DNA of 64,000 nt from Hoylesella pleuritidis JCM 14110 (GCF_000613725.1 NZ_BAJN01000003.1:124001-188000); one strand, 5' to 3'; positions 27,898 through 36,885 are shown, counted from the stretch's first letter. Translations and numbers: made by a program. The notes: a model not told the origin generated them from the sequence alone.

Positions 27898-28086
27898 ATG
27901 GCAAAGAAAACAAAAGGTAACAGAGTACAAGTGGTCTTAGAGTGCACTGAAATGAAGAACAGTGGGCTGCCCGGTACGAGTCGTTATGTGACCACAAAGA
28001 ACCGTAAGAACTCACCTGAGCGTCTTGAATTGAAGAAGTATAACCCCATCTTGAAGAAGATGACGCTTCACAAAGAGATTAAGTAA
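27898..28086 (+). CDS. rpmG: 50S ribosomal protein L33
   Basis: A 62-residue large-subunit protein. It contains [12 protein letters not shown], the family motif [22 protein letters not shown] and a basic end. Only one cysteine is present, so it is the zinc-free (C-minus) form. It is cotranscribed with rpmB. Confidence 0.97.
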   Translation: MAKKTKGNRVQVVLECTEMKNSGLPGTSRYVTTKNRKNSPERLELKKYNPILKKMTLHKEIK

Positions 28087-28111
28087 ACAACAAGAATAAT
28101 CACATAGAACT

Positions 28112-28270
28112 ATGGCAAAGAAAGCGGTCGCAACCCTCCACGAAGGCTCAACGGACGGTCGCGCATATACAAAGGTTATCAAAATGGTTCGTAGTCCGAA
28201 GACGGGTGCTTATGTTTTCGATGAGCGAATGGTGCCCAACGAGGCGGTAAAGGACTTTTTCAAGAATTGA
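28112..28270 (+). CDS. DUF4295 small basic protein
   Basis: A 52-residue protein reading MAKKAVATLHEGSTDGRAYT and onward through TKVIKMVRSPKTGAYVFDERMVP to a final FFKN. DUF4295 proteins are found almost only in Bacteroidetes, directly downstream of rpmG, and are likely ribosome-associated, though the role is not established. It is the last gene of the operon; a terminator follows 24 bp later. Confidence 0.9.
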   Translation: MAKKAVATLHEGSTDGRAYTKVIKMVRSPKTGAYVFDERMVPNEAVKDFFKN

Positions 28271-28294
28271 CAGTTTAATTAAACAATGATACAG

Positions 28295-28333
28295 AAGGGT
28301 TGCAACTATGGGTTGTGCCCCTTTTTGTTTTCT
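28295..28333 (+). terminator. Terminator of the rpmB operon
   Basis: Imperfect hairpin (AGGG/CCCT outer and CAAC/GTTG inner pairing around a TATGG loop, with a small internal loop) followed by a TTTTTGTTTT run. Confidence 0.65.
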
Positions 28334-28641
28334 TGTTTTGAATACAACTAAAGCAACATAAACATCCGTCCTTTCTTTACCTAAAATCGATACAACGACA
28401 GTCCAACACATTTTCTTCAATGAGATATCCGCATATTGGATATAATTTCCGTTCGGTTGCGATACCAAACGAAGTAAACCACCCTACCCTAACAACCAGC
28501 CACTCTCCCAAAAGAATAAAATAAGATTCTTTTATAGTATAATACGCAAGTTCGGAATAAGCCCGAACTTAGACCTTGCGAGTTTACTTATCCCAAACTG
28601 GCATATACAATGAAAACACATTATATCCGAAACACATTTCA
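28334..28641. other. Gene-free convergent intergenic stretch
   Basis: About 300 bp between the rpmB-operon terminator and array D. No coding sequence, RNA or promoter that I can support; the reading frames here are short and lack family features. Confidence 0.5.
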
Positions 28642-28742
28642 ATTAACCGTTAAATGCGCTGCAATTAACCGTTAAACGCACACCAACTAACCATTGAATG
28701 CCGTATGATTAACAGTTAATCATACGGCATTCAACAGTCTAT
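28642..28742. repeat. 22-bp-period palindromic intergenic array D (4-5 units), with perfect 17-bp hairpin
   Basis: Cores at 28649 and 28671 (ATTAACCGTTAAA), 28693 (CTAACCATTGAA), 28715 (TTAACAGTTAAT) and a remnant at 28737 are all 22 bp apart. The region 28696-28732 is a perfect inverted repeat with 17-bp arms and a CAG loop, centred on the 28715 core. It lies in the convergent region between the rpmB operon and pheS; the remaining 145 bp to pheS are AT-rich and empty. Confidence 0.88.
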
Positions 28743-28887
28743 TATCATATTATATATTACGGGCAAATGAGCAGATCTATGTTTTATAAAAATGTGGATT
28801 GGTTTCTCGTTCTTAAATTCGACAACTTTTATCCTCTCGTTTTAAGAAGAATAAGTCTCTTAATCATTGTTTCCAAAACCTTAAAAC

Positions 28888-29925
28888 TTAATTTGCTGCT
28901 TCAAACTCACGTAAGAAGCGAACATCGTTTTCAGAGAACATACGTAGATCAGCCACTTGATATTTGAGATTCGTAATACGTTCAATACCCAAACCGAATG
29001 CATAGCCAGAATAAACAGTACTGTCTATACCACAGGCATCGAGCACATTAGGATCTACCATACCGCAACCAAGGATTTCAACCCAACCCGTGTGTTTACA
29101 GAATCCGCATCCTTCACCGCCGCAAATATGGCAAGATATATCCATTTCGGCACTTGGTTCGGTGAACGGGAAATAGCTCGGACGCAGCCGAATCTTTGTA
29201 TTCTCACCGAAAAGTTCACGTGCAAAGGCGAGAAGAACCTGCTTCAAGTCGGTGAATGATACGTTTTTGTCTACATAAAGGCCCTCTAACTGATGAAAAA
29301 AGCAATGCGCGCGGGCACTGATAGCTTCGTTGCGATAGACTCGTCCGGGGCAAATCACGCGGATAGGAGGCTGATGTGTCTCCATATAATGACTCTGGTC
29401 GTTGCTCGTGTGTGAACGAAGCAAGATATTGCGAGTTACATCATTAGAACTCTGTTCAATGAAAAAAGTATCCTGCATATCACGGGCAGGATGATCAGCT
29501 GCGAAATTCAGTTTGGTGAATACGTGTAAATCATCGTCGATCTCGGGCCCTTCAGCCAAAGTGAAGCCCATCCTTTGAAAGATGTCTATAATCTGATTCC
29601 TGACAATTGTCAATGGGTGGCGCGTGCCGAGCGGCAAAGGATAAGCCGTTCGGGTAAGATCGAGTACTTCGCCGTCGCTTTCTGTCGTGGCATTCTGCTC
29701 TTTCAGCGCGTTGATTTTGTCGATGGCAGCCTGCTTGAGTTCGTTGATCTTGATACCGACAGCTTTCTTTTGGTCAGCCGCCACGCTGCGGAAGTCAGCC
29801 ATTAAAGCCGTAATTTCACCTTTCTTACTGAGATATTTAAGTCGGAGTTGCTCTATTTCCTCTGCATTTTGTGCTGAGAGCGCCTGCACTTCACGAAGAA
29901 GTCGATCTATTTTGTCAGTTATCAT
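28888..29925 (-). CDS. pheS: Phenylalanyl-tRNA synthetase alpha subunit
   Basis: A 345-residue catalytic subunit of the class II PheRS heterotetramer. An N-terminal coiled coil (about residues 1-85) contacts tRNA. The class II core follows, with motif 1-like HPLTIVRNQIIDIFQRMGF, motif 2 RVICPGRVYRNEAISARAHCFF and motif 3 GYAFGLGIERITNLKY (about residues 310-325). The open frame extends upstream to 30012, but the -7 element TAACTTTG at 29959-29952 lies inside it. The ATG at 29925 (MITDKIDRLL) is therefore the start. pheT is not adjacent, as is common in this phylum. Confidence 0.96.
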   Translation of the reverse strand: MITDKIDRLLREVQALSAQNAEEIEQLRLKYLSKKGEITALMADFRSVAADQKKAVGIKINELKQAAIDKINALKEQNATTESDGEVLDLTRTAYPLPLGTRHPLTIVRNQIIDIFQRMGFTLAEGPEIDDDLHVFTKLNFAADHPARDMQDTFFIEQSSNDVTRNILLRSHTSNDQSHYMETHQPPIRVICPGRVYRNEAISARAHCFFHQLEGLYVDKNVSFTDLKQVLLAFARELFGENTKIRLRPSYFPFTEPSAEMDISCHICGGEGCGFCKHTGWVEILGCGMVDPNVLDACGIDSTVYSGYAFGLGIERITNLKYQVADLRMFSENDVRFLREFEAAN

Positions 29926-29951
29926 TATCTCGTTGTCATTAAAATTACCTG

Positions 29952-30009
29952 CAAAGTTAATATTTTTACAGCAAAGTAAGAAACATATCGAAATAAAGTT
30001 GTACATTTG
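29952..30009. promoter_or_regulatory. Divergent promoters for pheS and the DUF4348 gene
   Basis: TAACTTTG on the minus strand (29959-29952) serves pheS and fixes its start at 29925. TACATTTG on the plus strand (30002-30009) serves the DUF4348-murB-hydrolase operon. Confidence 0.65.
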
Positions 30010-30057
30010 CAACGATTTGAGAGACGTATTAAAAGTGATTTATAAGGAATAAATGAA

Positions 30058-30909
30058 ATGAGAAAAAGTGCGTTCTTTTTCGTTCTTGCAGCAGTGATGA
30101 CGCTCATAGGTTTCCCTCTCGGTGCTTGCTCTGATAAGAAACCGGCGGCCGATACTACGGTCGTCGACTCGATACCTGCGGACACCGTTACGGCCGACAC
30201 GTTGGAAACGCTGATCTCGGAGACACCGATGCCCAAGGCTGCCGATGAATTGTTCGACGATTTCATCTTCAACTTCGCAGCCAATCGCAAGTTGCAGCTC
30301 GCACGAATCAAATTTCCTCTTGCAGTGGAAAATGGCGGACGCGTAACTTATCTCGACCGGAAGCACTGGCGGATGGAGCATTTTTTTATGCGACAAGGCT
30401 ATTACACACTAATTCTCGACAATCGCCGACAGCTGAAACTGATGAAAGACACGACTATCAACCGCGTGACCATCGAGAAGATTTACTTCAAGAACAAAGC
30501 ACTCACACAATTTGTTTTCGACCGGTTGAGTGGCCAATGGATGATGACGAGTATCCGGCACACGACCGTACAACAAAATCAGAATGCTTCCTTTTTGCAA
30601 TTTTACGAGCGTTTCTCGGTCGACAGCGCTTTTCAAGTGGCCAGTATGAACGATTTGGTAGAGTTTACCAGCCCCGATCCCGACGATGATTTCAGTACAC
30701 AGACGGGCTCGATTGTACCAGATCAATGGCCCTCGTTCAAGCCGGAGCTTATTCCTTCGGATGTGATTTACAACATTCTTTATGGTCAGAAATATACGGA
30801 GAGCAATCAAAAGATCTTTGTAATTCGCGGTATTGCCAGCGGAATGGAAGAAGAACTCGTGTTCCGTAAACGGGGTGGAGCGTGGAAACTGATGGAATTT
30901 AACAGTTAA
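30058..30909 (+). CDS. DUF4348-type lipoprotein
   Basis: A 283-residue predicted lipoprotein. The signal sequence ends in the lipobox LGAC (about residues 21-24), followed by a low-complexity Thr/Asp/Ala linker (ADTTVVDSIPADTVTADTLE). The C-terminal domain (about residues 60-283) matches my memory of DUF4348: FDDFIFNFAANRKLQLARIKFPL, RKHWRMEHFFMRQGYYTLI and a final KRGGAWKLMEFNS. The function is unknown. It abuts murB with no gap, so it probably serves the envelope. Confidence 0.78.
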   Translation: MRKSAFFFVLAAVMTLIGFPLGACSDKKPAADTTVVDSIPADTVTADTLETLISETPMPKAADELFDDFIFNFAANRKLQLARIKFPLAVENGGRVTYLDRKHWRMEHFFMRQGYYTLILDNRRQLKLMKDTTINRVTIEKIYFKNKALTQFVFDRLSGQWMMTSIRHTTVQQNQNASFLQFYERFSVDSAFQVASMNDLVEFTSPDPDDDFSTQTGSIVPDQWPSFKPELIPSDVIYNILYGQKYTESNQKIFVIRGIASGMEEELVFRKRGGAWKLMEFNS

Positions 30910-31926
30910 ATGAAAGATTTCAGAGATTATAGCCTGTTGTGTCATAATACATTCGGCATCAACGCGCAGTGTCAGCGGTTTGTTGAGTTTGCATCGGTCA
31001 AAGAGCTTCAAACCCTCGTCCGTTCGCTCACGACAGCAGATCAGCCGTTACTTGTTATCGGCGGCGGCAGTAATCTGCTGTTTACAGCCGACTATCCGGG
31101 AACCGTTCTGCATTCAGCAATCCGTGGCGTAGAGATCGTCGACAGCGATCTGACAAACCATTACATTCGTTGTGGTTCAGGCGAAACGTGGGACGATATT
31201 GTGGGCCAATGTGTTTCGAACGGCTGGTACGGCGCAGAAAATCTGTCATTGATTCCCGGCGAAGTGGGTGCCAGTGCCGTTCAAAATATCGGGGCTTATG
31301 GAGTCGAGGTTAAAGATCTCATCATTCAGGTCGAGGCTGTGGAAATCGCGACAGGCCGACAGGTTTCGTTTACCAATGTCGAGTGCTGCTATTCCTATCG
31401 AAAAAGCCGTTTCAAAGATGATTGGAAAGGGCAGTTCATCATCACCTATGTCACTTACTGTCTTTCCAAAACTTTTCATCCGCGCTTAGATTATGGCAAC
31501 ATTCGCGCGGCTTTGGCCGAACACGGCATCTCTGAACCGTCTGCCACCGAATTGCGCAACACCATTATTGCCATTCGGCAAGCTAAACTTCCCGACCCGA
31601 AAATAGAGGGAAACGCCGGGAGTTTCTTTATGAACCCTATCGTTTCGACACAAAAATACTTGGATCTAATACATACTTATCCGACAATACCTCATTACAC
31701 CGTTGATGCCGAACACGAAAAGATTCCTGCCGGATGGTTGATCGACCAATGCGGATGGAAAGGCCACACGCTTGGAAAGGCCGGAGTGCACGACAAACAG
31801 GCGCTCGTTCTTGTCAACAAAGGCGGTGCCACGGGTGCCGATATCGTACATTTGTGCGACACGATTCGGCAAGACGTCTTACAGAAATTCGGTATCGAGA
31901 TCAAGCCGGAGGTGAATATCCTATGA
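30910..31926 (+). CDS. murB: UDP-N-acetylenolpyruvoylglucosamine reductase
   Basis: Reduces the enolpyruvyl group of UDP-GlcNAc-enolpyruvate with NADPH and bound FAD, making UDP-MurNAc for peptidoglycan. The FAD-binding domain has VIGGGSNLLF (about residues 51-60) and IPGEVGASAVQNIGAYGVEV. The catalytic Ser lies in GNAGSFFMNP (about residues 235-244), and the C-terminal Glu in KPEVNIL. At 338 residues it is the longer type I form. It starts right after the DUF4348 stop and overlaps the next gene by 4 bp (ATGA). Confidence 0.96.
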   Translation: MKDFRDYSLLCHNTFGINAQCQRFVEFASVKELQTLVRSLTTADQPLLVIGGGSNLLFTADYPGTVLHSAIRGVEIVDSDLTNHYIRCGSGETWDDIVGQCVSNGWYGAENLSLIPGEVGASAVQNIGAYGVEVKDLIIQVEAVEIATGRQVSFTNVECCYSYRKSRFKDDWKGQFIITYVTYCLSKTFHPRLDYGNIRAALAEHGISEPSATELRNTIIAIRQAKLPDPKIEGNAGSFFMNPIVSTQKYLDLIHTYPTIPHYTVDAEHEKIPAGWLIDQCGWKGHTLGKAGVHDKQALVLVNKGGATGADIVHLCDTIRQDVLQKFGIEIKPEVNIL

Positions 31927-32684
31927 GATTGACGTTTCTCGGCACAGGAACTTCGGGCGGTGTACCGTCTATCGGATGTGATTGTGCTGTCTGTCGCAGT
32001 ACCAATCCGCACGATAAACGCCTACGCTCGGCTGCTCTTTTAGAGACAGATACGACACGAATCCTTATTGATAGCGGACCCGATATTCGTCAGCAATTGC
32101 TCGCACAGCCTTTCCGCAAGATCGATGCCGTACTTCTTACACACATTCATTATGATCACGTGGCGGGCATCGACGATTTGCGACCTCACTGTATATTCGG
32201 AGATATCAATATTTATGCCGACAAAAGCACTGTAAAAGGGTTGAAACAGACAATGCCTTATTGCTTTACGGACAAATTATATCCCGGAGTTCCGCTACTG
32301 AAACTGCATACCATCGTGCCACATCAGCACATTCGCATCGGAGATATAGAACTGCTCCCCATTCAAGTAATGCACAATCGACTGCCCATTCTCGGTTATC
32401 GGTTTGGTAGATTGGCCTATATCACAGATATGAAAACGATTGATGCGGACGAGTTGAGGTATCTGCAAGGCGTAGAAACACTTGTAATCAACGCATTACG
32501 GTTTGAAAAAGAGCATCATTCTCATCAACTTGTGGCCGATGCTATCAAATTTTCGCATCATATCGAGGCACAACGCACCTATCTGATTCACGTCACTCAT
32601 CAGATCGGTTTTCACGATGAAGCCAACCGCCGATTACCCGCCGGATTTCAATTTCCCTATGATGGAATGGAAATTGAAGTGTAA
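31923..32684 (+). CDS. MBL-fold metallohydrolase, PhnP/RNase Z-like
   Basis: A 253-residue metallo-beta-lactamase-fold protein. It contains LGTGTSGGVPSIGCDCAVC (possible zinc knuckle), the metal motif THIHYDHVAGIDDLR (about residues 75-89) and YITDMK, with a C-terminal HVTHQIGFHDE. The layout resembles PhnP cyclic phosphodiesterases and RNase Z relatives; no phosphonate genes are nearby, so the substrate is open. The ATG at 31923 overlaps the murB stop, indicating translational coupling. The longer open frame beginning inside murB is not the product. Confidence 0.85.
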   Translation: MRLTFLGTGTSGGVPSIGCDCAVCRSTNPHDKRLRSAALLETDTTRILIDSGPDIRQQLLAQPFRKIDAVLLTHIHYDHVAGIDDLRPHCIFGDINIYADKSTVKGLKQTMPYCFTDKLYPGVPLLKLHTIVPHQHIRIGDIELLPIQVMHNRLPILGYRFGRLAYITDMKTIDADELRYLQGVETLVINALRFEKEHHSHQLVADAIKFSHHIEAQRTYLIHVTHQIGFHDEANRRLPAGFQFPYDGMEIEV

Positions 32685-32731
32685 TTTCCCTATATATTGT
32701 AATAAAATATGTTTTCTAACATAAAGAATTA

Positions 32732-32863
32732 TTTGTTCAAAGACGAAAAAAGACGTACTTTTGCAAATGTTATCCTGAATACAATCTTTTTACCTTAAAA
32801 GAAAGCTAATACCTATTGAGATTAAATGCTCCCTCTGTGAAGAGGGGGCATTTATTGTTTTTG
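32732..32863 (+). ncRNA. Candidate small RNA or orphan transcription unit (about 95 nt)
   Basis: A full promoter (-33 TTTG at 32732-32735, 20-bp spacer, -7 TACTTTTG at 32756-32763) predicts a start near 32770. At 32824-32853 a 13-bp hairpin (AAATGCTCCCTCT, loop GTGA, AGAGGGGGCATTT, one T-G pair) is followed by ATTGTTTTTG, a strong terminator. No reading frame longer than a few codons lies between them. The next gene starts 125 bp later behind its own likely promoter. It could be a small RNA, an attenuated leader, or merely the terminator of the murB operon with a fortuitous promoter. Confidence 0.5.
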
Positions 32864-32987
32864 AATTTTCCTTTTGGATTATACGCGTCTTAAAAAATCA
32901 CCGATTTATGGGCCTCAAATGAAAATTACTTATTTATTATTATTGTATGAATCAATTTTTTTTAGTTACTTTGCAACACGTACGTAA

Positions 32988-33956
32988 ATGAATGTTTCGA
33001 TGAAGAACCAGAAAATGTATGAGGCTGACGATAAAATGATCAACCTGATAAAAGATAATTACGATTTGTTACAAAGTCTCGGGTCGTTCGGTATCAGTTT
33101 AGGCTTCGGCGACAAAACTGTACGAGAGGTCTGCGAAGACCAGAAAGTAGACACATATACGTTTTTAGCCGTTATAAATTTCACAATCAATGGTTATCGA
33201 GATTTTGACGATACCGACCGCCTTTCAGTACCGACACTGATTCAATATCTGCGGGCTTCGCACGAGTATTACCTTGATTTCCAATTGCCTAATATCCGTA
33301 CAGGGTTAGTGAGTGCATTGGATGAAAAAGATAATCTGGCTCGTTTGATACTCAAACTCTTTGATGAATACTCGCACAGTATTCACTCTCATATGCGCTA
33401 TGAGGAGAAAACGGTATTCCCCTATGTAGAGTCTTTAATGAAGAATGATGTTAGTGGCAATTACGATATCGACACTTATTCTCAGCATCACGGGCAAACC
33501 GATCAGAAACTGCGCGAATTAAAGAATATTATTATCAAGTATCTACCGAGCGACGGACGGCACAATAATCAATTGGTGGCAACGCTTTATGACATATATA
33601 ATAATGAGCAATGGCTGTCTCGGCACGCAGAGGTAGAGGATGAAATCTTTGTTCCGGTGATTCGGAAGATGGAACAGAAGTTCAAACAGAACGATGTGTC
33701 GGTCAAAATATCCAGTATGATCAGCCAGAATCCTGACAATGCCGATACACTGAGCGACCGCGAGAAAGACGTCATCGTAAGTTTAGTGCAAGGAATGACC
33801 AATAAGGAAATCGCCGATCACCTGTGTATATCCATCAATACGGTGATTACACATCGACGGAATATCGCCCGCAAATTGCAGATTCACAGTCCGGCAGGAC
33901 TCACTATTTATGCCATCGTCAACAATTTAGTGGATATTTCTACCGTCAAGTTATAG
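32988..33956 (+). CDS. Hemerythrin-like / LuxR-type DNA-binding regulator
   Basis: A 322-residue fusion. Residues 30-75 resemble the N-terminal ScdA/RIC (DUF542) segment (DKTVREVCEDQKVDTYTFLAVINF). Residues 85-225 form a hemerythrin-like four-helix bundle with candidate di-iron ligands His92, His133/135, Glu139/140, His167/168, His213 and Glu217. Residues 255-320 are a LuxR-type helix-turn-helix (LSDREKDVIVSLVQGMTNKEIADHLCI). Hemerythrin domains bind O2 or NO at a di-iron site, so this looks like a one-component oxygen, NO or iron-sulfur-damage sensor; that is inference. A second LuxR regulator follows after 3 bp. Confidence 0.85.
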   Translation: MNVSMKNQKMYEADDKMINLIKDNYDLLQSLGSFGISLGFGDKTVREVCEDQKVDTYTFLAVINFTINGYRDFDDTDRLSVPTLIQYLRASHEYYLDFQLPNIRTGLVSALDEKDNLARLILKLFDEYSHSIHSHMRYEEKTVFPYVESLMKNDVSGNYDIDTYSQHHGQTDQKLRELKNIIIKYLPSDGRHNNQLVATLYDIYNNEQWLSRHAEVEDEIFVPVIRKMEQKFKQNDVSVKISSMISQNPDNADTLSDREKDVIVSLVQGMTNKEIADHLCISINTVITHRRNIARKLQIHSPAGLTIYAIVNNLVDISTVKL

Positions 33957-33959
33957 TCA

Positions 33960-34568
33960 ATGAAAGGTAAGATGAACGCAGGACGGCCCCGAGTAGCAAT
34001 TATCGATCCCAATACCTTAGCCGTTTTGGGACTAAAACAGATATTAGAGAATGTAATGCCGATAATGACTATCGAGACATTCGATTCGTTTGAAAAGCTG
34101 AGTAAATCGAAAGCCGACGATTTTGTACATTATTTCGTAGCCGTAAATGTGGTTTTAGGCAGCGGTCAATTCTTCTTTGAACGTCGTCATCGCACAATAG
34201 TCCTGACCACATCCAATAATCCCAATACCCAGTTAAGCCATTTCCATAGTCTTTGTATCAATGTACCGGAAGAGCAATTAGTACGTTCTATCCTTACACT
34301 TGAGCAGGCAGCACACGCCAACGGTAAAAATCTCCCACCACTTCCGAGAGTTCTACGCGCAAAGGTTTTAACCGATCGCGAAATCGAAGTACTGTCACTG
34401 ATCGTGCAAGGATTTATTAATAAAGAAGTTGCCGACCAACTCAATATCGGAATGACAACCGTAATTACACATCGTAAGAACATTATGGAAAAGCTGGGAA
34501 TGAAGAGTGTGAGTGCGCTTACCATTTATGCCGTAATGCACGGATATGTAGACATCAATAAAATTTAG
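33960..34568 (+). CDS. LuxR-type regulator with receiver-like N-terminus
   Basis: A 202-residue DNA-binding protein. Residues 10-110 have response-regulator secondary structure (RVAIIDPNTLAVLGLKQILE), but the phospho-acceptor region reads FVAVNVVLGSG, with no clear Asp in the usual place. It is therefore probably a phosphorylation-independent pseudo-receiver. Residues 135-200 are a LuxR HTH (LTDREIEVLSLIVQGFINKEVADQLNI), closely similar to that of its upstream neighbour. No histidine kinase lies nearby. The 3-bp gap implies one operon, perhaps with heteromeric action. Confidence 0.82.
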   Translation: MKGKMNAGRPRVAIIDPNTLAVLGLKQILENVMPIMTIETFDSFEKLSKSKADDFVHYFVAVNVVLGSGQFFFERRHRTIVLTTSNNPNTQLSHFHSLCINVPEEQLVRSILTLEQAAHANGKNLPPLPRVLRAKVLTDREIEVLSLIVQGFINKEVADQLNIGMTTVITHRKNIMEKLGMKSVSALTIYAVMHGYVDINKI

Positions 34569-34612
34569 CCTTTTAATCTTGTGGAGATATAGGGTGATGG
34601 ACTTTTACAACA

Positions 34613-35938
34613 TCACAAGAATGGAGCAAGAAGATGGGCAAACCAACCGACAAACTTCTTCCACGGACTGCGGAAACGATTCCACGACGCTTGGGTGAGA
34701 AGAAAGCTCTGCGCTTTATCGCGATCGAAGAGATGCGAAAGTTGAGCCGTAGTACAACGATCGATGATGACGGCATTCTCTTCATAGTCGAAATTGAGAC
34801 TTCGGGCATTGAGATTGGCACTACCGACAGTGCAGAATCGCCCATCAACCATAATGACTTTAGTATGATGAAAGCCTGGCGTGTACATCCAAACTCGCAC
34901 GCCGTGGCGCATCAGTTGATGCACATTGTAAAACACACAGTCAGGCGTGAGCGGAATATCACTATGAGTCGACACCATAATCTCGACCTTTACGCCTCGT
35001 TTAACGGCACGGCGTAGTGCCCGTTTCAGTGTGGCGTTGAGTGTGAGATAGGGATTAATGAGCTTAATACTGTCTTTGGCACCATTGATGGCATCGGTAT
35101 AAAAGCGACGGATAATAGTGTTGCTGGTATGCGGTTCGCGGTTGATGATGCCCACCATTTTATGACCGGCTGTATTGCAAGTATCAGGTTTCAAACCGAT
35201 AAAATGTCCATCGTTCAATCCACCACGATAATATTGCGCACCCTGGATGTTCTGATGCGTAGTCTTATTCCACATCCGAAGAAAAATTCGTTGCAAACTG
35301 TTCACTTCATTGCCTTCGAGTCGGCAATGCATATCATTCCAAGTACCGACAACGCGCGTACCTTTTATATAATAGTCGGCCACATTCATTCCACCGGTAT
35401 AGGCTATTTGTCCATCGATAACAACGATTTTTCGGTGATCACGATGAAATATATGGTTGACGAAAGGAAACCGAATGGGATCGAACTCATAGATTTCTAT
35501 CCCCCGACGACGTATATCTTGGATTTGTTTACGTCTTAGCGGTCTGTTGTTCGAATCATTTCCGAACCCATCAAACAGAGCTCGCACCTCAACTCCCTCT
35601 TGCGCCTTTTCTTCCAAAAGATTGAAAAGGAGATTGGCAATAGAGTCGTTTCTGAAATTGAAATATTCGAGATGAATGCTACTCCGGGCCTGTCGAATGG
35701 CTTTGAAGAGATCATCGAATTTCTCTTGGCCACTTGCTAACAAAGTTACAGAGTTGTTACACGAGAACGTGATGCCCTCCTTACGAAGTTGATTGACGAT
35801 GAGCGAGTCTGCCGTCTGTGCATACGCGAATGCCGAACAACACAGCAGGAGTATGAATACAAGGATATAACGTTTCAAAATTTGAGGTCTTATAACATAC
35901 AAGAGTAGTGATCTACCACCCCAAGAGATGGTTTTCAC
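34613..35938 (-). CDS. Phospholipase D-type protein (cardiolipin synthase-like), with signal peptide
   Basis: A PLD-superfamily protein with two HKD motifs: HRKIVVID inside HRDHRKIVVIDGQIAYTGG (about residues 165-183) and HTKVIMVD (about residues 358-365) with SANLNARS. This is the layout of cardiolipin synthases, which condense phosphatidylglycerol. Instead of paired N-terminal helices there is one hydrophobic segment ending in SAFAYA, which looks like a cleavable signal peptide, so the domain would be periplasmic. The ATG at 35938 overlaps kdsD. The in-frame TTG at 35878 (MKRYILVFILLLCC) gives a more normal signal peptide and may be the real start. Confidence 0.85.
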   Translation of the reverse strand: MKTISWGGRSLLLYVIRPQILKRYILVFILLLCCSAFAYAQTADSLIVNQLRKEGITFSCNNSVTLLASGQEKFDDLFKAIRQARSSIHLEYFNFRNDSIANLLFNLLEEKAQEGVEVRALFDGFGNDSNNRPLRRKQIQDIRRRGIEIYEFDPIRFPFVNHIFHRDHRKIVVIDGQIAYTGGMNVADYYIKGTRVVGTWNDMHCRLEGNEVNSLQRIFLRMWNKTTHQNIQGAQYYRGGLNDGHFIGLKPDTCNTAGHKMVGIINREPHTSNTIIRRFYTDAINGAKDSIKLINPYLTLNATLKRALRRAVKRGVKVEIMVSTHSDIPLTPDCVFYNVHQLMRHGVRVWMYTPGFHHTKVIMVDGRFCTVGSANLNARSLNFDYEENAVIIDRCTTAQLSHLFDRDKAQSFLLTQASWNRFRSPWKKFVGWFAHLLAPFL

Positions 35939-36863
35939 CGTCTACAACCAGCACCGTGTGAATCTTATATTCGTGCATCACACGCTGAATCTCGGTGATT
36001 TTAGTGGAAGGAGAAACCGATTTCGGTTTGCGAGTCATTATATCACTAACAGTCTTATCAAAGAAGTGAGCCTGCCAACGCTCCATTGCGCGACGAATAT
36101 CGCCGTCTGTTATCAATCCCGTAACCTTGTTGTCGGTCAGCGCAACCCCCAAACCCAATTTGCCTTTACTTACGTGTATGATAGCTTCTCCTAAGTGCAT
36201 ATCCTGCGGAATGACCGGAAGCTCATTGCTGCGCATCACATCTTCGGCTGTAGTGAGCAGTCGTTTTCCCAGCTCTCCACCCGGATGGAACTGCGCAAAG
36301 TCTTTCGGTCGGAAGTCTCTTACCTGCATCAGCGCTACGGCCAACGCGTCACCCACAGCAAGGACAGCCGTTGTACTGCTCGTGGGAGCAAGATTGAGTG
36401 GACACGCTTCTTTCTTTACCCACACTTTGATATGCACATTACTATATTTAGCTAACAGCGAATTGGGATTACCACTCATACCGATAATAGGCACGTGCAT
36501 ATGCAACACCATTGGGATAAAGCGTAATAACTCATCGGTTTGACCTGAATTGCTCAGTGCCAAAACGATGTCATCGGGCGTCATCACACCTAAATCGCCG
36601 TGATAAGCATCCAAAGGATTGATGAAAAAAGCCGGTGTACCAGTGCTCGAAAGCGTAGCCGCGATCTTTGCTCCGATGTTACCGCTCTTTCCAACGCCCG
36701 TTACAATAATCTTACCGCGGCATCGGTACATCATCTCTACGGCCCGATCAAAGTTCTCATCGAGTTGCGGAATCAGGTCGATCAGCGCTTCAGCCTCGTC
36801 TTTCAAACACTGTATCGCATATGCACGAACCTCTTTTAATCTATCAAGTGCTTTGTCGTTCAT
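35890..36863 (-). CDS. kdsD: Arabinose-5-phosphate isomerase, KpsF/GutQ family (C-terminal frameshift)
   Basis: Converts ribulose-5-phosphate to arabinose-5-phosphate, the first step to Kdo of lipid A-core. An N-terminal SIS domain (about residues 30-175, GVGKSGNIGAKIAATLSSTGTPAFF) is followed by two CBS domains (about 205-260 and 270-end). The uncorrected frame stops at 35913 after HLLGW. Restoring one G in the GGGG run at about 35920 gives the usual VVDHYSCML ending with a stop at 35890. kdsA, the next committed Kdo gene, lies just upstream on the same strand, supporting the Kdo role over GutQ. Confidence 0.9.
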
Positions 36864-36885
36864 CTTTGTATTGCGTTATTTAGCT

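Noticed and set aside
30910..32684. Longer start for the metallohydrolase inside murB (frame open from 31734)
   Set aside because: The conserved MBL sequence starts at the ATG at 31923, which overlaps the murB stop in the usual ATGA manner.
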